64,000 bases of DNA from Lunularia cruciata (lineage: Eukaryota; Streptophyta; Marchantiopsida; Lunulariales; Lunulariaceae), in the NCBI GenBank assembly GCA_948567375.1, contig OX419759.1:52739493-52803492 (forward strand), in the 5' to 3' direction. Every line of letters starts with the position of its first letter. Position 1 is the first letter of the stretch. The translations under genes were made by a program, and so were the position numbers. Of this stretch, positions 10,198-22,852 are shown piece by piece. The notes under the pieces are model-generated. The model did not search any database, was not told where the DNA came from, and saw nothing but the letters and a program-made list of their open reading frames with translations.

Positions 10198-13100
10198 CTA
10201 TGAGACGCAGTGGAACAATGAGATTTTACCAGAGCGAATATATTCATGGATGAAGTGATGGCAAATATCTATGTGTTTGGAGCGCTCATGGAAGTGCGCA
10301 TCGTGTGCGAAAGAAATGGTGACCTGGTTGTTGCTGAAGAGTGGAGTTGATCTAGGCGTGGAGAACCCAAGTTCCACAACAAGAGAGCAAAGCCAGATGG
10401 CTTCCTTGGTAGAGTACGCAATGGCTATGTATTCTGCTTCCATTGTCGAGAGTGCGACCGTAAGCTATTTCTTTGAGCTCCAGCTGACCATGCCGCCAAC
10501 AAGCTTGAAAACATACCTGGAGACAAAACAAACAATTGATCAAGCTGACCATGCCGCCAACAAGCTTGAAAACATACCTGGAGACAAAACAACAATTGAT
10601 CAAGGATTGTGCCCAATCAGCATCATTGAAGCCGATAAGTCCATGGTCGGCCAAGTTGTAGTAGATGAGACCAAGAGTATTGGTTCCCTTGAGGTATTGC
10701 CTGACATGCTTGACGGTGGTCTAGTGCATCTTGGACAGATGCGGGTGAATTGATTGATAGTCTAAACAACAAAAGCAATGTTGGGACAAGATCCAATAGC
10801 GGCATACATGAGGGAACTGATGGCGACGGCATAGGGAACATCCGCCACAAGATGTGCATCTCCTTTGGCAAGTGGCATGAGTTTGACTAAAGGACGGCAT
10901 GTTAACATGATGGCAGTCTTGCATGCCAAACCTTTCAAGGATGGTTTCAATGTAGCATCCTTGATGAAGTGTAATTGTATGAACTTGTCGGTTGCAGACA
11001 ACATGTAGGCCGACCAAAGATTTGAGCTCACCAAGGTCGGTAACTATGAAGTGCATGCTAAGTTAGGTTTGAATTGATCAAGATCAGGATGGGTGCTTAA
11101 CATGGCAGTGTCATCCACATGAATGACAATCATCATGATTTTGGTGTTGTGCTTGTGGTAATTATGAGGGTCAGTCTCAAAGTGTGTAAATCCAAGAGTG
11201 TCAAGCATGACGGTGTTGAGACGGTGTTGAACATAGCTTATGTTATTCCAAGCTCGACCGGCTTGGTTGAAGTTGCAAGGTGCTTTGTTGAGGAGGATGT
11301 GTATGGTCCCATCATCAAAACAAGGAGACTGATGCATGTAAATGTCCTCATTGAGTTTGGAGTAAAGATACACATGTTTGATGTTGAGACCGTTGACTTC
11401 AAGTTAGAGTGTGGCAGCAAGTGAAAGAACAACACAAAAAGACTCAAGAAGCATGAAGGGAGCGTATGTCTCAAAATAGTCTTGGCCAAGATTTTAGGAG
11501 AAGCCTTCACCAACACGGAAGGCCTTGTAATTTTTAATGGTACCAAGCATGTTATGTTTGATGAGAAAGATACAACGGCAACCAATAGCCTTTTTTCCTG
11601 CTAGAAATTCAAGCATTGTAAATGAATCTAAATCCTCCAATCGTTTCCACTTTACCCTCATCACCTCATCCCACTTATCCCAATCCTCTCTCTCCCTCAC
11701 CTCCTCTAGAGTCCTTAGTTGATCTTGGGATTGAAAGCAGAAAATAGTAGTAGGTGCTTGTGTCCTAATGGCACATTATATTTGGTGACATAGAGTCACT
11801 TGTAGTTGATATGTTAAAAAATGCAATGTGGTGGTTGAGGTTCCTTGAGTGTAGTGGGTGTATTCCTAGTAGAGTGTAGTGCTTTCATCATCTTTGATGT
11901 GTCTTGCATGTATTTCATTGGAGGAACACGTAATGATGCATTGAGCGAGCATGTTTGGTGACAACATGGATGACATGGCAAGCATAGGAGATGAATTGTG
12001 CTCCCTTCCAAGATGGGAAAGGAGACCATCTGGTTGAGTGATATGTGGTATGGTTTGGCAAGAAAAGATGATGTTTTGCAAGACCATGACCTGATGGCAG
12101 TCTAGGGTATAGTAGCAAAAGTTGTCACCATTGTCATTGATGCCAATAAAGATGCATTTTTCTGATTTTGGGTTGAGATTTGACTGATGCGGAGATGGAA
12201 CCATTTCCCAACAATTGAGACCAAACTCTTGAATTTCTTATATATCAGGCCGTTGCTTCCAAAAAGCGTCATATGGTGTCTTTCCTTGGAGCACCTAAGT
12301 TGGGATGTGGTTCTTGATGTAGGCTATGTAGTTAATTGCTTCCTCCCAAAGGAAACAAAACAATCTGTGTGCAATGATAATTGCCTATGCATGTTTAAAA
12401 AGTCTGCAATTGAGACACTCTACGACACTATTTTGAGAAGGTGAGTAGGGAGTAGTAGTGCGGATGACAATACCACAAGAATCGGCATAAGAATTGAAAT
12501 TGCCTTTGTTGTATTCTTGGGAATTATCAACATTGATTTTCTTGATGGGCGGCTCAACTTGGTTATTTACAAGTTTCTCATAGTGCTTCAAGCAATCAAG
12601 AGCAAAAGAGCATGACTTCATGAAATAGACCATAATGGTATGCAATCCAATATCTATGAGGTCAAAAAATAATTATTTCTTTGGAGAGACTCAACTCAAG
12701 AAGAACCTTGGATATATGAAAAGATAAGATCATCAATCTCATGATCTTGATTTGTGGTGGTAATGGGGAATGGGGCTGCATGATTCTTGGCTTGGATGCA
12801 AGCCTTACAATCAAATTTGATGTTGGATAACTTGTCTATGTCCATGCCTTTGACGAGATTGTCATGGTGCATTTGAGCAAGCTATTGCTTGTTCAAATGG
12901 CCAAGAATGCAATGCCAATTGTATCATGTGCAAGCAACAAGAACAATGGTGGGCCACTTAATGACCATGTGGTAAAGTTGGCCTGTTTTATGTGATATTG
13001 TATGTACATGATGAATAGAGCACAATCCCAAATGATGTGGCATTGTGGAGAGCGCTATAAGGATTATCAATGAGAATTATTCATTGATAAACATACCATT

Positions 13101-13512
13101 GAGCATTGTGAACTCCTCCTCAACTTGATTAACTTCCTAATTCCCTCTTCTATCACTGCTCCTTCCTTAATGACATACATCAACAACTTTCTCCTTCCCA
13201 ATATCAAAGCCAAAGTTCTTGTAGTTGTGAAGACAATTTTCAGAGTGCTCCAAGAGATCATGGTGGTAGTAGCACTTGAGATGTGCACAATCAAGGTGGG
13301 AAAAACTTGGAGCTTGATGGCAAAGAATGCCTTTTGAATGCCCTTGTTCCCAACTTCAAGTTGCAAGGCATAGTTGGTGGCTTTGTGCAATTGATGTACT
13401 TGGTGTTCCCTTGGTGGTCAAGGATGCCACTCATCTGAATCTTCCAAGTGATGTAGTTTTCTTCACCATTGAGAAGCTTGATGCAATAGATAGAGGATGT
13501 ATCATTGGCCAT
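10198..13512 (-). pseudogene. Copia gag-pol polyprotein remnant
   Basis: Read on the minus strand from 13512: a gag start with LNGEENYITWKIQM, typical of Copia gag N-termini. Integrase follows at 12645-12385 with NVDNSQEY and TPYSPSQNSVVE, matching the DNGGEY and PYTPQQNGVAE blocks. The integrase tail is at 12204-11866 (KCIFIGI). RT runs from about 11700, with GKKAIGCR, GTIKNYKAF and the catalytic box degraded to HVDDTAML near 11130, then DLGELKSLVGL at about 11040. RNase H is at 10654-10198, with GFNDADW, EAEYIAIAYSTKEAIW and RSKHIDICHHFI. Many frame changes and stops break it, so no functional product is expected. Open frames on the plus strand here are antisense shadows. Confidence 0.88.
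10482..10602. repeat. 61/60-bp tandem duplication inside RNase H
   Basis: The unit beginning AGCTGACCATGCCGCCAAC occurs at 10482-10542 and again at 10543-10602, differing by one A in a short A run. It duplicates about 20 codons of the copia RNase H region and adds to its frame disruption. The high identity shows that it arose after most of the element's decay. Confidence 0.9.
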
Positions 13513-13652
13513 CTAGACATAACTTTGGCAATATTGGTGAAGTGATTAGAGTTTGATCCACAATGAATTAACAATGTGAGATTGATCCAACTATTGAATT
13601 GACCAATCAAATTCAGAGTGATTGGTGATTAACTCATGAGCCCATAACCTAT

Positions 13653-13831
13653 TGTAGATACATAGTCTATCTCACTTAATCTGATACAAGAGAGCATATA
13701 TACACATAGTCATTGTGTGTAAGTTCTCTATGCCTCATCTATGTCACCCATGCCATAATCAAACCAATGCTTGCTGATTGTTCCCATGCTCCACAAAGCC
13801 TATGTTCTACCACTTGCTTCATGAAATGACA
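13653..13831 (-). repeat. Copia 5' LTR (179 bp)
   Basis: Partner of 9925-10101, with the same TG...CA termini on the plus strand and colinear sequence at reduced identity. Confidence 0.78.
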
Positions 13832-14289
13832 ACAGAAGTGCATAAAGCTAGCTTCCTTATCAACCCTTGAAGAGTTAAATATGAGTTTTCAAGCTACAAG
13901 CAACCTTTCATTCAATAGTTGCACATTGTGTTTAGAAATACCATTCACTAAATGATGATACTTTTGCATTGAGTTGTGCATCAATGGTTTGAAATTTGAG
14001 CTTTAACATTTGTGGCTATACACCTTCAAGACTCATCTGCTTATAAAGTGCCATTGTGCTGGACCTCTAGGGGTTATCAAGTCCATTAAGAAATCTTCCG
14101 GGTTGACATCCATTCTATATGTTCCCTCAAAAATAAGAAATTTGGTCTGTCTTTTTGTAGACTTGTGCAACTTTTAAAGCAATCTTAGCTTAATCTTGCT
14201 CTCACTCAGATACTCCACTATTGCTCATCTCTTTTGGTAACTTTAAAAACATCTTATACACTACTTCCAAAACAACATGGACATGTGTA
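13832..14289. other. Intergenic stretch, no gene seen
   Basis: AT-rich sequence to the right of the copia element. No open frame above background and no recognisable repeat end. Confidence 0.4.
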
Positions 14290-15060
14290 ATACTAAGAGC
14301 TAGCCATATGATCTAGATGTGAAATTTGGTTTGGTAACATCTAGAATGATGTTATACATGATGGTCAAAATACATCAGATAGAAGTATCACCAAAAGAGT
14401 ATTACTAATAGTATAAAAACCAAAATAGACTTGAAAACCTTAGAACCAATAGCTAAACATATGATTTAAAGGTGAGAATTGGTTTGGTAACATCTAGAAG
14501 GATATTACAAATGATGGACTAAATAGATCAGAAAGAGGTATCACCAAAAAGGGACTTCTACTAATAGAGTAGTGATTGAAATATGCTTGAAATCTTTGAA
14601 GGCAATTTTGGAGACCTAAACGGATGAATTAAGCCTTGAAAATGTGCACATTATCCCCAAAAAAGGAAAGAATGGCCTTCATTCCCCCTCAGTTTGTCTC
14701 ATCAAGAGCTTTCCAATGGTACCTCACCCATGTGGTTTTGAGATTCTTATAGGAAGATTCCCTAAAAGATTCCCTCCCATCAAAGCTTGTTTGACCAACC
14801 AGATAGGACCTAGACTGACATGTCATCCATCCAAGTAGGTAATCCAAGGGTGGAGCTTGCTGGCATGTCACTTATTTGTGTGCCTACTCCTCTGGTAGAG
14901 CTTCCTTGGAGGAGATCCTCTTTGTCTATATAATAAAGAGAAGGTGCTCCTTTGGGGCATTGGAGGTTTGAGTGTGAAGTTGTGCGTTTCTCAAGGTGTG
15001 TTTCTCTTTAGGTCTCCTATCCTTGGAGTATTACAACATGATTGAAGGGTCCAGAAGTTC
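14290..15060 (+). repeat. Repeat family G copy 1, solo-LTR-like
   Basis: Begins with two tandem copies (about 165 bp each) of a block containing TTGGTTTGGTAACATCTAGAA. A promoter-like TATATAATAAAGAGAAGG follows at about 14927, then CTCCTTTGGGGCATTGGAGG. The same modules recur in reverse at 16140-16740 and 17870-18660, and partially at 30550-30920 and 43030-43400. A U3-like tandem repeat, then a TATA-like box, then a transcribed-leader-like part suggests an LTR, but exact ends were not found. Confidence 0.55.
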
Positions 15061-16139
15061 CTTCAAAAAATGATCTTAGATTGTGTTTTGTAAGTTCTCT
15101 TGAACATGCTTATTTGTCCAATAACATTTCTTCAAGAGATCATCCTTGACATGTTTCCTTTCATAGATATGGTCTTTATAGCTCTTCAAAATTATCCATA
15201 TGATATTCATAGCTATGGTTCTTTGGGTTCTACCTCCTCATCATAGTCTTTCCCAAGGTCATCTAGTCCCAACTCTTCAACCTCCTCAAATTGACACTTT
15301 CCAAATTTAGGTGACTTGTCAATATAGAAGAAGTCATTGCTCTTGAGTTCTCTCATCCTCATTATGAGATTTACCTCCTTCAGTTTCCTTCCACCAAAAA
15401 TCTCTAGTTTCAAGCAAGCAAAATAGTGTTAATGAGCTTGATGTTCTTGAGTTCCCTCGTCCCAAAATTGACCTCTTGCTCTAGTTTCCTCTAACTGAGA
15501 GTGAGATTCCTAGAGTCAAGCAAATGATTGTTTGGACGTTATAGATATTCTTGAGTTATCTTGTCTTGATAATTACCTCCCTTCAATTAATATGGTAGAC
15601 ATTTTCTATCATGTGTATATACATTGCTATACAACATCATATAACTATCAATATCATACACTATGGAAGCACAACTCACACATAAGTCATACATGAACTC
15701 TAAAGTCCACAATTTCCCCCTAGCTACGGGTTGGGTCCCTCTAACTCCATATGGTCATCTATTCCAAGTATGTGATATGCCTTATGGTGGACCAAGATTA
15801 GGAGGTATGGTGCTATCGAGCCCCATTGTTAGTCATTTGTCTGCAATCTATATCACATAAAGGGTGAACTAGCTATAGGTCAAGTACATCTAGGACATAA
15901 CTATTGTCATTGAGGAACCACCATAAGAGGAGGATTCAAACACACCATCCTCTCAAACTTCTTTGGTATAATCAATTCACACTCTTCCACTCAAATTGCA
16001 CTCAAATCAAATTTGAACTTGATCCTTCACTCAAAAATATACCAATGATCAAGCATTTATTATCATCAAGTCATACTCACTCTAGCTAAGAGACTCTACG
16101 TGATGCTTGTCAGACTTTATCGACCATAGATAAAATATT
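15061..16139. other. Between inverted G copies, no gene seen
   Basis: AT-rich DNA between copies of family G in opposite orientation. Short open frames (15213-15413 minus, 15663-15860 plus) have no recognisable domains. Confidence 0.4.
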
Positions 16140-16740
16140 TCAAGGATAGGAGAACCCCTAAGAGAAACACAAGAGAAGAAACACAAACCTTCACACTCAA
16201 TATTTTGATATCCTCAAAGAGCACCTTGTCTTTATCATATAACAAAGAGGATACCCTCAAAGGAACCTCTACCCTTGGATTACATATATGGATTGGTGCT
16301 TGTTAGCAAGCTCCACCCTTAGATTAGTTGCATGGATTGGTGACATTTTGATTCTTGTTCTATAGGGTTGGTTAAACAAATTTGACCAAAGGGAATCTTT
16401 AGGGAATCCTTTTATAGGGAGCTCAGAATTTCATGGGTGAGGTACCATTAGAAACTCTTGAGAAGAAAAACCATGGGGGAGAAGGCAAGCAATTTTACCT
16501 TGAATGAAGGAAATTGTCTATTTTCAATGTTTAATTCCTTTATTTTGGCCTCCAAAATTAGCTCTGAAGTTTTCAAGGTGTTTTTAGCTCTTGCTATATT
16601 AGTGGAAGTAATTTTTTTGGTGACACCTTTATTTGATCTATTTGGTCTATCATATGTAAAATCCTTCCAGATGTTACAAAGCCAAATTTCACCTCTAGAT
16701 AATATATCTAGCTAATAGTATTACAATAGCCAAGAACTCA
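16140..16740 (-). repeat. Repeat family G copy 2 (inverted)
   Basis: Reverse-complement relative of 14290-15060, including CTCAAAGAGCACCTTGTC and the block where TTTTTGGTGACACC precedes ATCTATTTGG. It is shorter and more diverged than the other copies. Confidence 0.5.
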
Positions 16741-16870
16741 AAGACTCAACATCAAAGACGTGAGCTTTCTGGAGCTGCACTTCAAAAGTATACCCCTTTG
16801 CTTGACCTTGATCTAGTCCTAATAGCACCATTGACAACACATGTGATAGTGCAAATGGTGCAAGTGACTA

Positions 16871-16956
16871 TGTGATCAATAGCCCTAACATGAAATCTGC
16901 CTGCCACGGGTCACACCATGTGATCAATAGCCCTAACATGAAATCTGCCTGCCATC
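16871..16956. repeat. 48-bp tandem duplication
   Basis: TGTGATCAATAGCCCTAACA followed by TGAAATCTGCCTGCCA occurs at 16871 and again 48 bp later at 16919, essentially unchanged. It lies in unassigned AT-rich DNA. Confidence 0.85.
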
Positions 16957-17869
16957 AAGTAGTCCATGACCAACTAACAAAATAACTATGATTGCCAACA
17001 CTAACTTCTCTAGCTTTTGAGCAAACTAGCTTTGGCATTGCAAATGTCATGACGAGTCACTAGAAACTAGTGTCCAAAGTCTCATTGCTTTGTCAACTCA
17101 TGAAGAGAAATGTAGATGGAAAATTATGCCTTCAAAACATTCTAGGGCTCCCAAGAGATGGATAGATTTTAATCATGGGAACAATAGTCAATGTGATGCC
17201 AGGTTGCTCCCAAAAAATTCTATGTGAGGTGTCTTTTGTTGAAATGAATGTGCTTATTGAACTAAATTCTACTGAAACAAAGTGCTCAGTGATATCAATC
17301 TTGTTGAGCAAAAGATTACTGAATGTTGTTCACCACACTACACATAGAAACTCAAGAAGATATACAAACATGATACACAAAGAAGTAACAAGCATAGAAA
17401 GCTTAGATTAACTCTACATTAAGGTGGCTATGCATGAGACCCTTGTTAAATCCTAAACCTAAACAAGTGGCATGACTAAAGAGCACACCTAGTTTTGAGT
17501 CAGCCATGCAAACCAAAATTGTGTATTTAGTCATCCTTTGAGATTAGTCTACTCAGATGTCAACTTGGCATGTGAAATTGTAGGCCATGTGCTAGATCAC
17601 AACACTCCCACATGAACACCAAGTGTAAAGCTAAGTAAATTAAGGCCAATTTGACTTCTAAGTTGCATGAATCTTTCTATGGGCAGTGTCTTCATAAATA
17701 TATATATATGCAAACTATTGCGCTATAGACAAGTAAACAAGAATTTTTTCTTTGCCTCTCTTACATCTCAAACATAGTGAAACTGCACAGCAAATATGCT
17801 TAATTTGCTTGTAAAACTCTAGATTGTGAATAAGTTGTTGTATTGATCCGTTGTGGTCTATATTTTTTT
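16957..17869. other. Intergenic stretch, no gene seen
   Basis: Contains a short dinucleotide run (ATATATATATATG near 17698) and small open frames such as 17175-17411. A minus-strand GTGGGAGTGTTG near 17605 resembles a retrotransposon polypurine tract, but no LTR pair could be found. Confidence 0.4.
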
Positions 17870-18660
17870 AATACTCTAAGGACAAGAGAACTCTTCAAGA
17901 GAGAAAACATATATTTCACACTCAATCTTCTAATGCCCCAAAGGAGCACCTTCTCTTTATTATATAGCAAAGAGGATCCCCTCAAAGGAAGCTCCACCCT
18001 TGGATCAGATACATGGATTAGTGACCTGTCAGCGAGCTCCATCCTTGGATTAGTTGTTTGGATGGGTGACATGTCAGCCCTTGTCCTATCTAGTTGGTCT
18101 AGTTAGTAGGTCAAAATGGAATCTTTAAGGAATCTTCTTGTAGGAAGCTCAAAATTGCATGGGTAAGGTACTATTGGAAAGCTCTCAATGAGAAAAATCA
18201 TGAGGGGTTAGCCTTTTTCTCATGAGGGGGGAATCATTCTATTTTCAAGGCCCGATTCATCCATTTAGGCCTCTAAAAATGGCTTTAAAGCTTTCAGGCT
18301 ATTTTTGGCTTCTACACTATTAGTAGAAGTGCTCTTTTGGTGATACTTCTATCTAATATATGTTCTCCATCATCTATAAGATCCTTCTAGATGTCACTAC
18401 CTCAAGTTTCACCACTAGATCATATGCCTAGCTATTGATTCTAAAGTTTCCAAGCATGGTTTGGTTTCTGGTCTATTATTAGTAAAAGTACTCTTTTGGT
18501 GATACATCTAGTTTATCCACTAAGTCCATCATGTATAACATCCTTCTAAATGTTACCAAACCAAATTTCATCTCTAGATCATAAGCAAGCATTCATTTCA
18601 TACTTGTTTGAGTAATAGCAACTAAATTTCCTAGTATCATACTTAAAATAGCTAAAACTT
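17870..18660 (-). repeat. Repeat family G copy 3 (inverted)
   Basis: Reverse complement of 14290-15060. It has the leader-like part (GCCCCAAAGGAGCACCTTCTC at about 17935), the reversed TATA-like box and two tandem U3-like blocks containing CTCTTTTGGTGATAC at about 18331 and 18492. It is the best preserved match to copy 1. Confidence 0.6.
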
Positions 18661-18689
18661 CTAAAATAATTTTCCATTCATCTGGTGAA

Positions 18690-18840
18690 AAGCCATGACG
18701 TTTGCAAACCGTTACCATATGGTTGTTTTGTTTGAGTAGACGTTTGAGACAAACCGTAGATTTGGACTGAGAACTACATCAGCTGAACAACTGAGATTGA
18801 GACGGATGCAAATTAGTCTGAAATCGAACCCAATCTAAAG
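18690..18840 (+). repeat. Fragment of repeat R
   Basis: About 150 bp matching 32025-32160 and 44525-44660, including GACAAACCGT and AGAACTACATCAGCTGAACA. It is an isolated piece of the R repeat with no flanking R sequence. Confidence 0.75.
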
Positions 18841-19674
18841 GTATCTTTTAATATAAAAATATAGAAATAAATAATTATTTTCATATAAGAAGCATAATAA
18901 AAAATTAATTCCAATACCGCTATTCCATGAAGAGCTTGTCATAGTTTACGGATTCTCTACCCTATTTACAGAACCAAGTGCTTTTGTAAATAACCCGAAA
19001 GGCACATGTCTATTTATGTATTGGCGTTCACTTATGTTCGAACAAGAATCTGTCAGTGTGCTTCAAGTTTTTTTGCAACCTCACGTTATGAAGCCAAACT
19101 ATACTTCGATTCCAAAACCAGCAAAAATAATAATTTCTACTGTACTTGCCATAGTCTTCACCCAAATATCTTTATTTGTTCTCACCCAGAAGCCATCCTT
19201 CAACCTTTTCTCTTCTCCTATGTCTCTTTCGGATAAAGATTATTTGATTGTTTAAGAGATTTGCATATGTAGATGAGATTGGATTAACAAAAAATTGTGT
19301 TAATGGGCCTTGGGGTCGGGCAAATCCATGGTCAAGAAATCTAAATTTCAATTCAAATTTCCAAGTGAAGTGCCAGATCCATGTAGCTTGTGTAATCTTT
19401 GCAAAGTTTTCCAGAGTGAGAATTCAAAATTTGGACAGAGAATGAGAGAGAAATCTATAGAAAATTCTATAGCATAAGCCAAACAAAACCAAGAGATAAT
19501 TGATAGAGAAGCCAAAAAAATAGTACAAATGTGAGATAACGTACAAAAAAGCAATTACTAGCAACTGAGATGCCACATATCAGTGCTCCAATGCTGCTCA
19601 AAAAAAGTATTGAAAAATACATGCATGAAATGAGTATGAATATGATGATACATGGTGAAAACAACTTGATGATA
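18841..19674. other. AT-rich stretch, no gene seen
   Basis: Short overlapping open frames (19006-19255 plus, 19348-19730 minus) have no recognisable domain and the sequence is low in complexity. Confidence 0.4.
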
Positions 19675-21078
19675 GGGAAAATCCGGTGTAAATCAAATGG
19701 GCATAACTTTCTATTTGTGACTTGGATCAAAAGCTCTAGAATTCAGTAGAAAGCCTAAGATAAGTTTTCCAATCATAGAAAACAAACTCCAATATGATCA
19801 ATATAGCTCCCTTGACAAGCTCTCAAACTTTAACTTTTTTTATTTTATTTCCACATTGTTTTCAAAATCCTTAATTCAGAGATTGCTCTTGGTTCTTGGT
19901 AACTTTCCCCATATTTCAAGATCAGAGAAACAATCAATATTAAAAAAAACTCTAGCAATCTAAAATACTCATTCATAATCACACAAATAGTAGGATTAAC
20001 ACTCAATCATGATATGAGATAGAAATGCTCTACCAAGCTAATGAAATGCTCTACCAAACCTAATCCGACACCAACCCTAGATATGAGTCAATTCTTGATT
20101 TGGGTTTATTTTTGAGCTCTTTAAACCCAAGTATGCTTGATCCAAGACCCTAAATTATCAATTTGAGTGATTCATATGAAACCTTTGTAGATAAGTACAA
20201 GCACTAACTACCAAAAATACTGGAAATTTTTATGAGATTATTCAAACTACAACTTAAGGAGTGACCAAAGTTTTGAACTTGATTAGCACCTCACTTTTGA
20301 GAGCTCCAACTTCAATTGACCAGATCTGATTTGGGATAGATCAAACTCTAAACTATAAGCACTTTGTCTACTCTCCAACCCTTTTAATAGATCATAAAAT
20401 GGTTCACATAGCTCTCCAAATTTTCTATCTTGTGCTCCTTGGTATGAATTTTACCCCCTTGATCCAATCAATAATATCTCTCAAAAAATTAGCTCAAATT
20501 AATCAATTTTGTCTTCAAACCATAGCCTATCAACTCTTCTCTCCTTGACTGCCCTCCCCAAACTCCTTTGGTCCTTAAAAACTCCATACTTCCACTCTTG
20601 TACAGAATTTTTTATAATTTTGTCAGTTAGCTCCTTCACTTTTTGACAAATGGGCCCCACAACTCCATCTTCAAGGTCATGAGCAAAATTAGATTATACT
20701 CCATCTATAAAATTATAGAGATTTTCAAATCTTAGATTTATTCATAAGTAAACACTAGGAGGACGACAAGATCCAAGTTTTCCATCATTGACTCCATAAA
20801 TGCCGCCCCAAAACATGCCACCATCCAATCCCATAAACCATCATGGTATAGAATCTTAGGTATGATGAGAAAAAATTTGGAACGGGCAAATCAGGACCAT
20901 GGTATATCTCTTGCTCAAATGCTTCTCTCACACTCTAACACTCGCTCTTTGCTACAACTCTCAACATCCTCCTCTCGCTCTAGATTCCTCAAACTAAATC
21001 ACACCTCCTTCTGTCCACTCTCCATCATCTTTATACATAAAAGCACTCAAAGAGTAGAAGACCATAATCTATGAATCC
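19675..21078 (-). repeat. Repeat Q, inverted copy
   Basis: Reverse complement of 28742-30212 and, in part, of 50885-52165. Landmarks include AGCATTTGAGCAAGAGATGT, GGTTTACAGGATTGGATGG and GGTAGAGCATTTCATAAGC in the other copies. No long open frame. The size and lack of coding sequence would fit an LTR, but no paired element was found. Confidence 0.75.
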
Positions 21079-21630
21079 TAAATCATATACATATATACAG
21101 ATTGTTCAAATAGCAGAAGCTCATCCATAAGTTATGTCATACAACCTACTCCATATTCATGGAGATAAACCACACTAGTTTATTTCTTCATGCGTTACAA
21201 AACCCACAACACAATAGAGTGCATTGTGCTTAGATTTTCTTTCATCAAAAGAGTTATTTACTTGTCCTTGGTGATACAAGAAATGATGACTAGAAACCAA
21301 GAATGCATGTGTGATGGTCAGTTAAGTTGCACTTTCCCTACCCAATACAAAAGGAAGTTTGGTAAATTGATGTCAAATTTCTTGACAGCTTGGATTGCAA
21401 GTGTGTACAATCATCCATAATAGTTTGGATACAATCTCCTATGGGGACCCCATAGTTAGCTAGTCAGTGTGCTCCCCTAAAAAAGAGTGTAATACAACAA
21501 TGTTCTTACAAAGACTAACTTTTTGGACAAAGATCTTTTTGGGAAGACATAAGCAAAGGCGAAGGATAGAACATACATCTTTGGCAAAGATTATGAGTTT
21601 TTGTTAACAACAAATTCACATCTTCAGATT
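21079..21630. other. Left flank of copy C, no gene seen
   Basis: Unique sequence up to the point where homology with copies A and B begins inside the hairpin. The open frame 21190-21420 has no recognisable motif. Confidence 0.4.
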
Positions 21631-22852
21631 ACAGGATTGTGCCCAACGAGTGACTCCATTCATTTTGCACAATCTTGTCCCATGCCCGTCTTTACTACAA
21701 GACAATGCGGTTCTTCTTTGAAGCACGCTGCTCATGTAGCATAATCTATCTAGTCCACATCTGGTTTGTGGTTCTACAATTGATTAGTCTGTAAATACTT
21801 CTGTTTGATAGATGCATAGATGTACATTTCTACATCATTATCATTATTCTTGCTCTACCAATTGTTCCCTCCTACATCTACTATGGCTTGTTCTAGAGTC
21901 TCTTTCTCATTAATAATCCTTTAAGTCTCTTTGATTTGAAAACAATCATCATCTTGCATTTCCAAATCAATACATTTTCCCTTTTGAATCAACTAATGTA
22001 TATTATATCTCCTTGTTCCCATTGTGCTCCAATATACACTTAGATCTGAAAAGTTTCTTCTAGTATCTCAGTGTCTCTGCATTTCTACACCAAGAAAAAG
22101 CTTCTATCACTCTTGATGCATTGCAAAAGGGGTATCCATAACCTATCAAAAACTTTCATAAATACAGATGCAAATCTATAAAATATTTACAACATACGAC
22201 GAAAAAAAAAGGATACAAAAAATTTCTACAAATTTCCTCTTATTGCAAATCTAGTTGCATAAAGTGAGAAATGGAAGACCTGTATGCTAGTATGTAGGTT
22301 CTAAGTTAATGAAAATTTTGATCATGTTGCTTGGCCTTACTTCTCCAGATTACGACTCTCCCGTCTTGCTGCTCAAGCTTTGTTGACTGGGCTGCAAACA
22401 TCTTGATGGAATAAACGACTTACTCAAAGGTACGACTTAAATACTCTAACTCTAGCTAATTGGATATCAGGTGTTATCTATGAACTCTAACACCTCTAGT
22501 ATAGGTACATGTATATCAATACTTATGTACTTCTCTCTGAAAAGTACTTTCAATAATTCAATCTAAGGGATTTGGGGGTAATGTAAAAAAGAAGTAACTA
22601 CTTGTACAGTACGTGAGGAAAAAGTTTATGGGCTATTTATGGTACCCAGACTACATCCACCCTTACTAGATCTGAAGAAGAAAGATGATTAGTTATATTT
22701 TATGGTAGGCTGAGGCTTACCGATGGGTTTCTAAGCTTTAGTTAGAAAGAAATAATGAATATTCCACAAGTTAATATTCTTCCACCTCTAAAATGATTAA
22801 TTATATTCTAATTACCTCTAACTAATCTAATACGGAAGCATCAATTTCCCAT

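Larger units (their letters stand above)
9925..13831 (-). mobile_element. Decayed Ty1-copia LTR retrotransposon (3.9 kb)
   Basis: The element lies on the minus strand between two terminal direct repeats, 9925-10101 and 13653-13831. Order in the element sense: 5' LTR (13831-13653), gag, integrase, reverse transcriptase, RNase H, polypurine tract TTGGGGGAGTGT (read on the minus strand, just inside 10101), 3' LTR (10101-9925). Integrase before RT defines the Copia superfamily. Stops and frameshifts split the polyprotein into many pieces, and the LTRs differ at many sites, so the insertion is old. No matching target-site duplication and no convincing primer-binding site were found. Confidence 0.88.

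Noticed and set aside
10271-10753. 160-codon plus-strand open frame
   Set aside because: It lies antisense to the copia RNase H region, and its length comes partly from the 61-bp tandem duplication. No motif of its own.
17606-17860. Second minus-strand copia 3' end
   Set aside because: A polypurine-like GTGGGAGTGTTG is present, but no RNase H motif or paired LTR could be read nearby.
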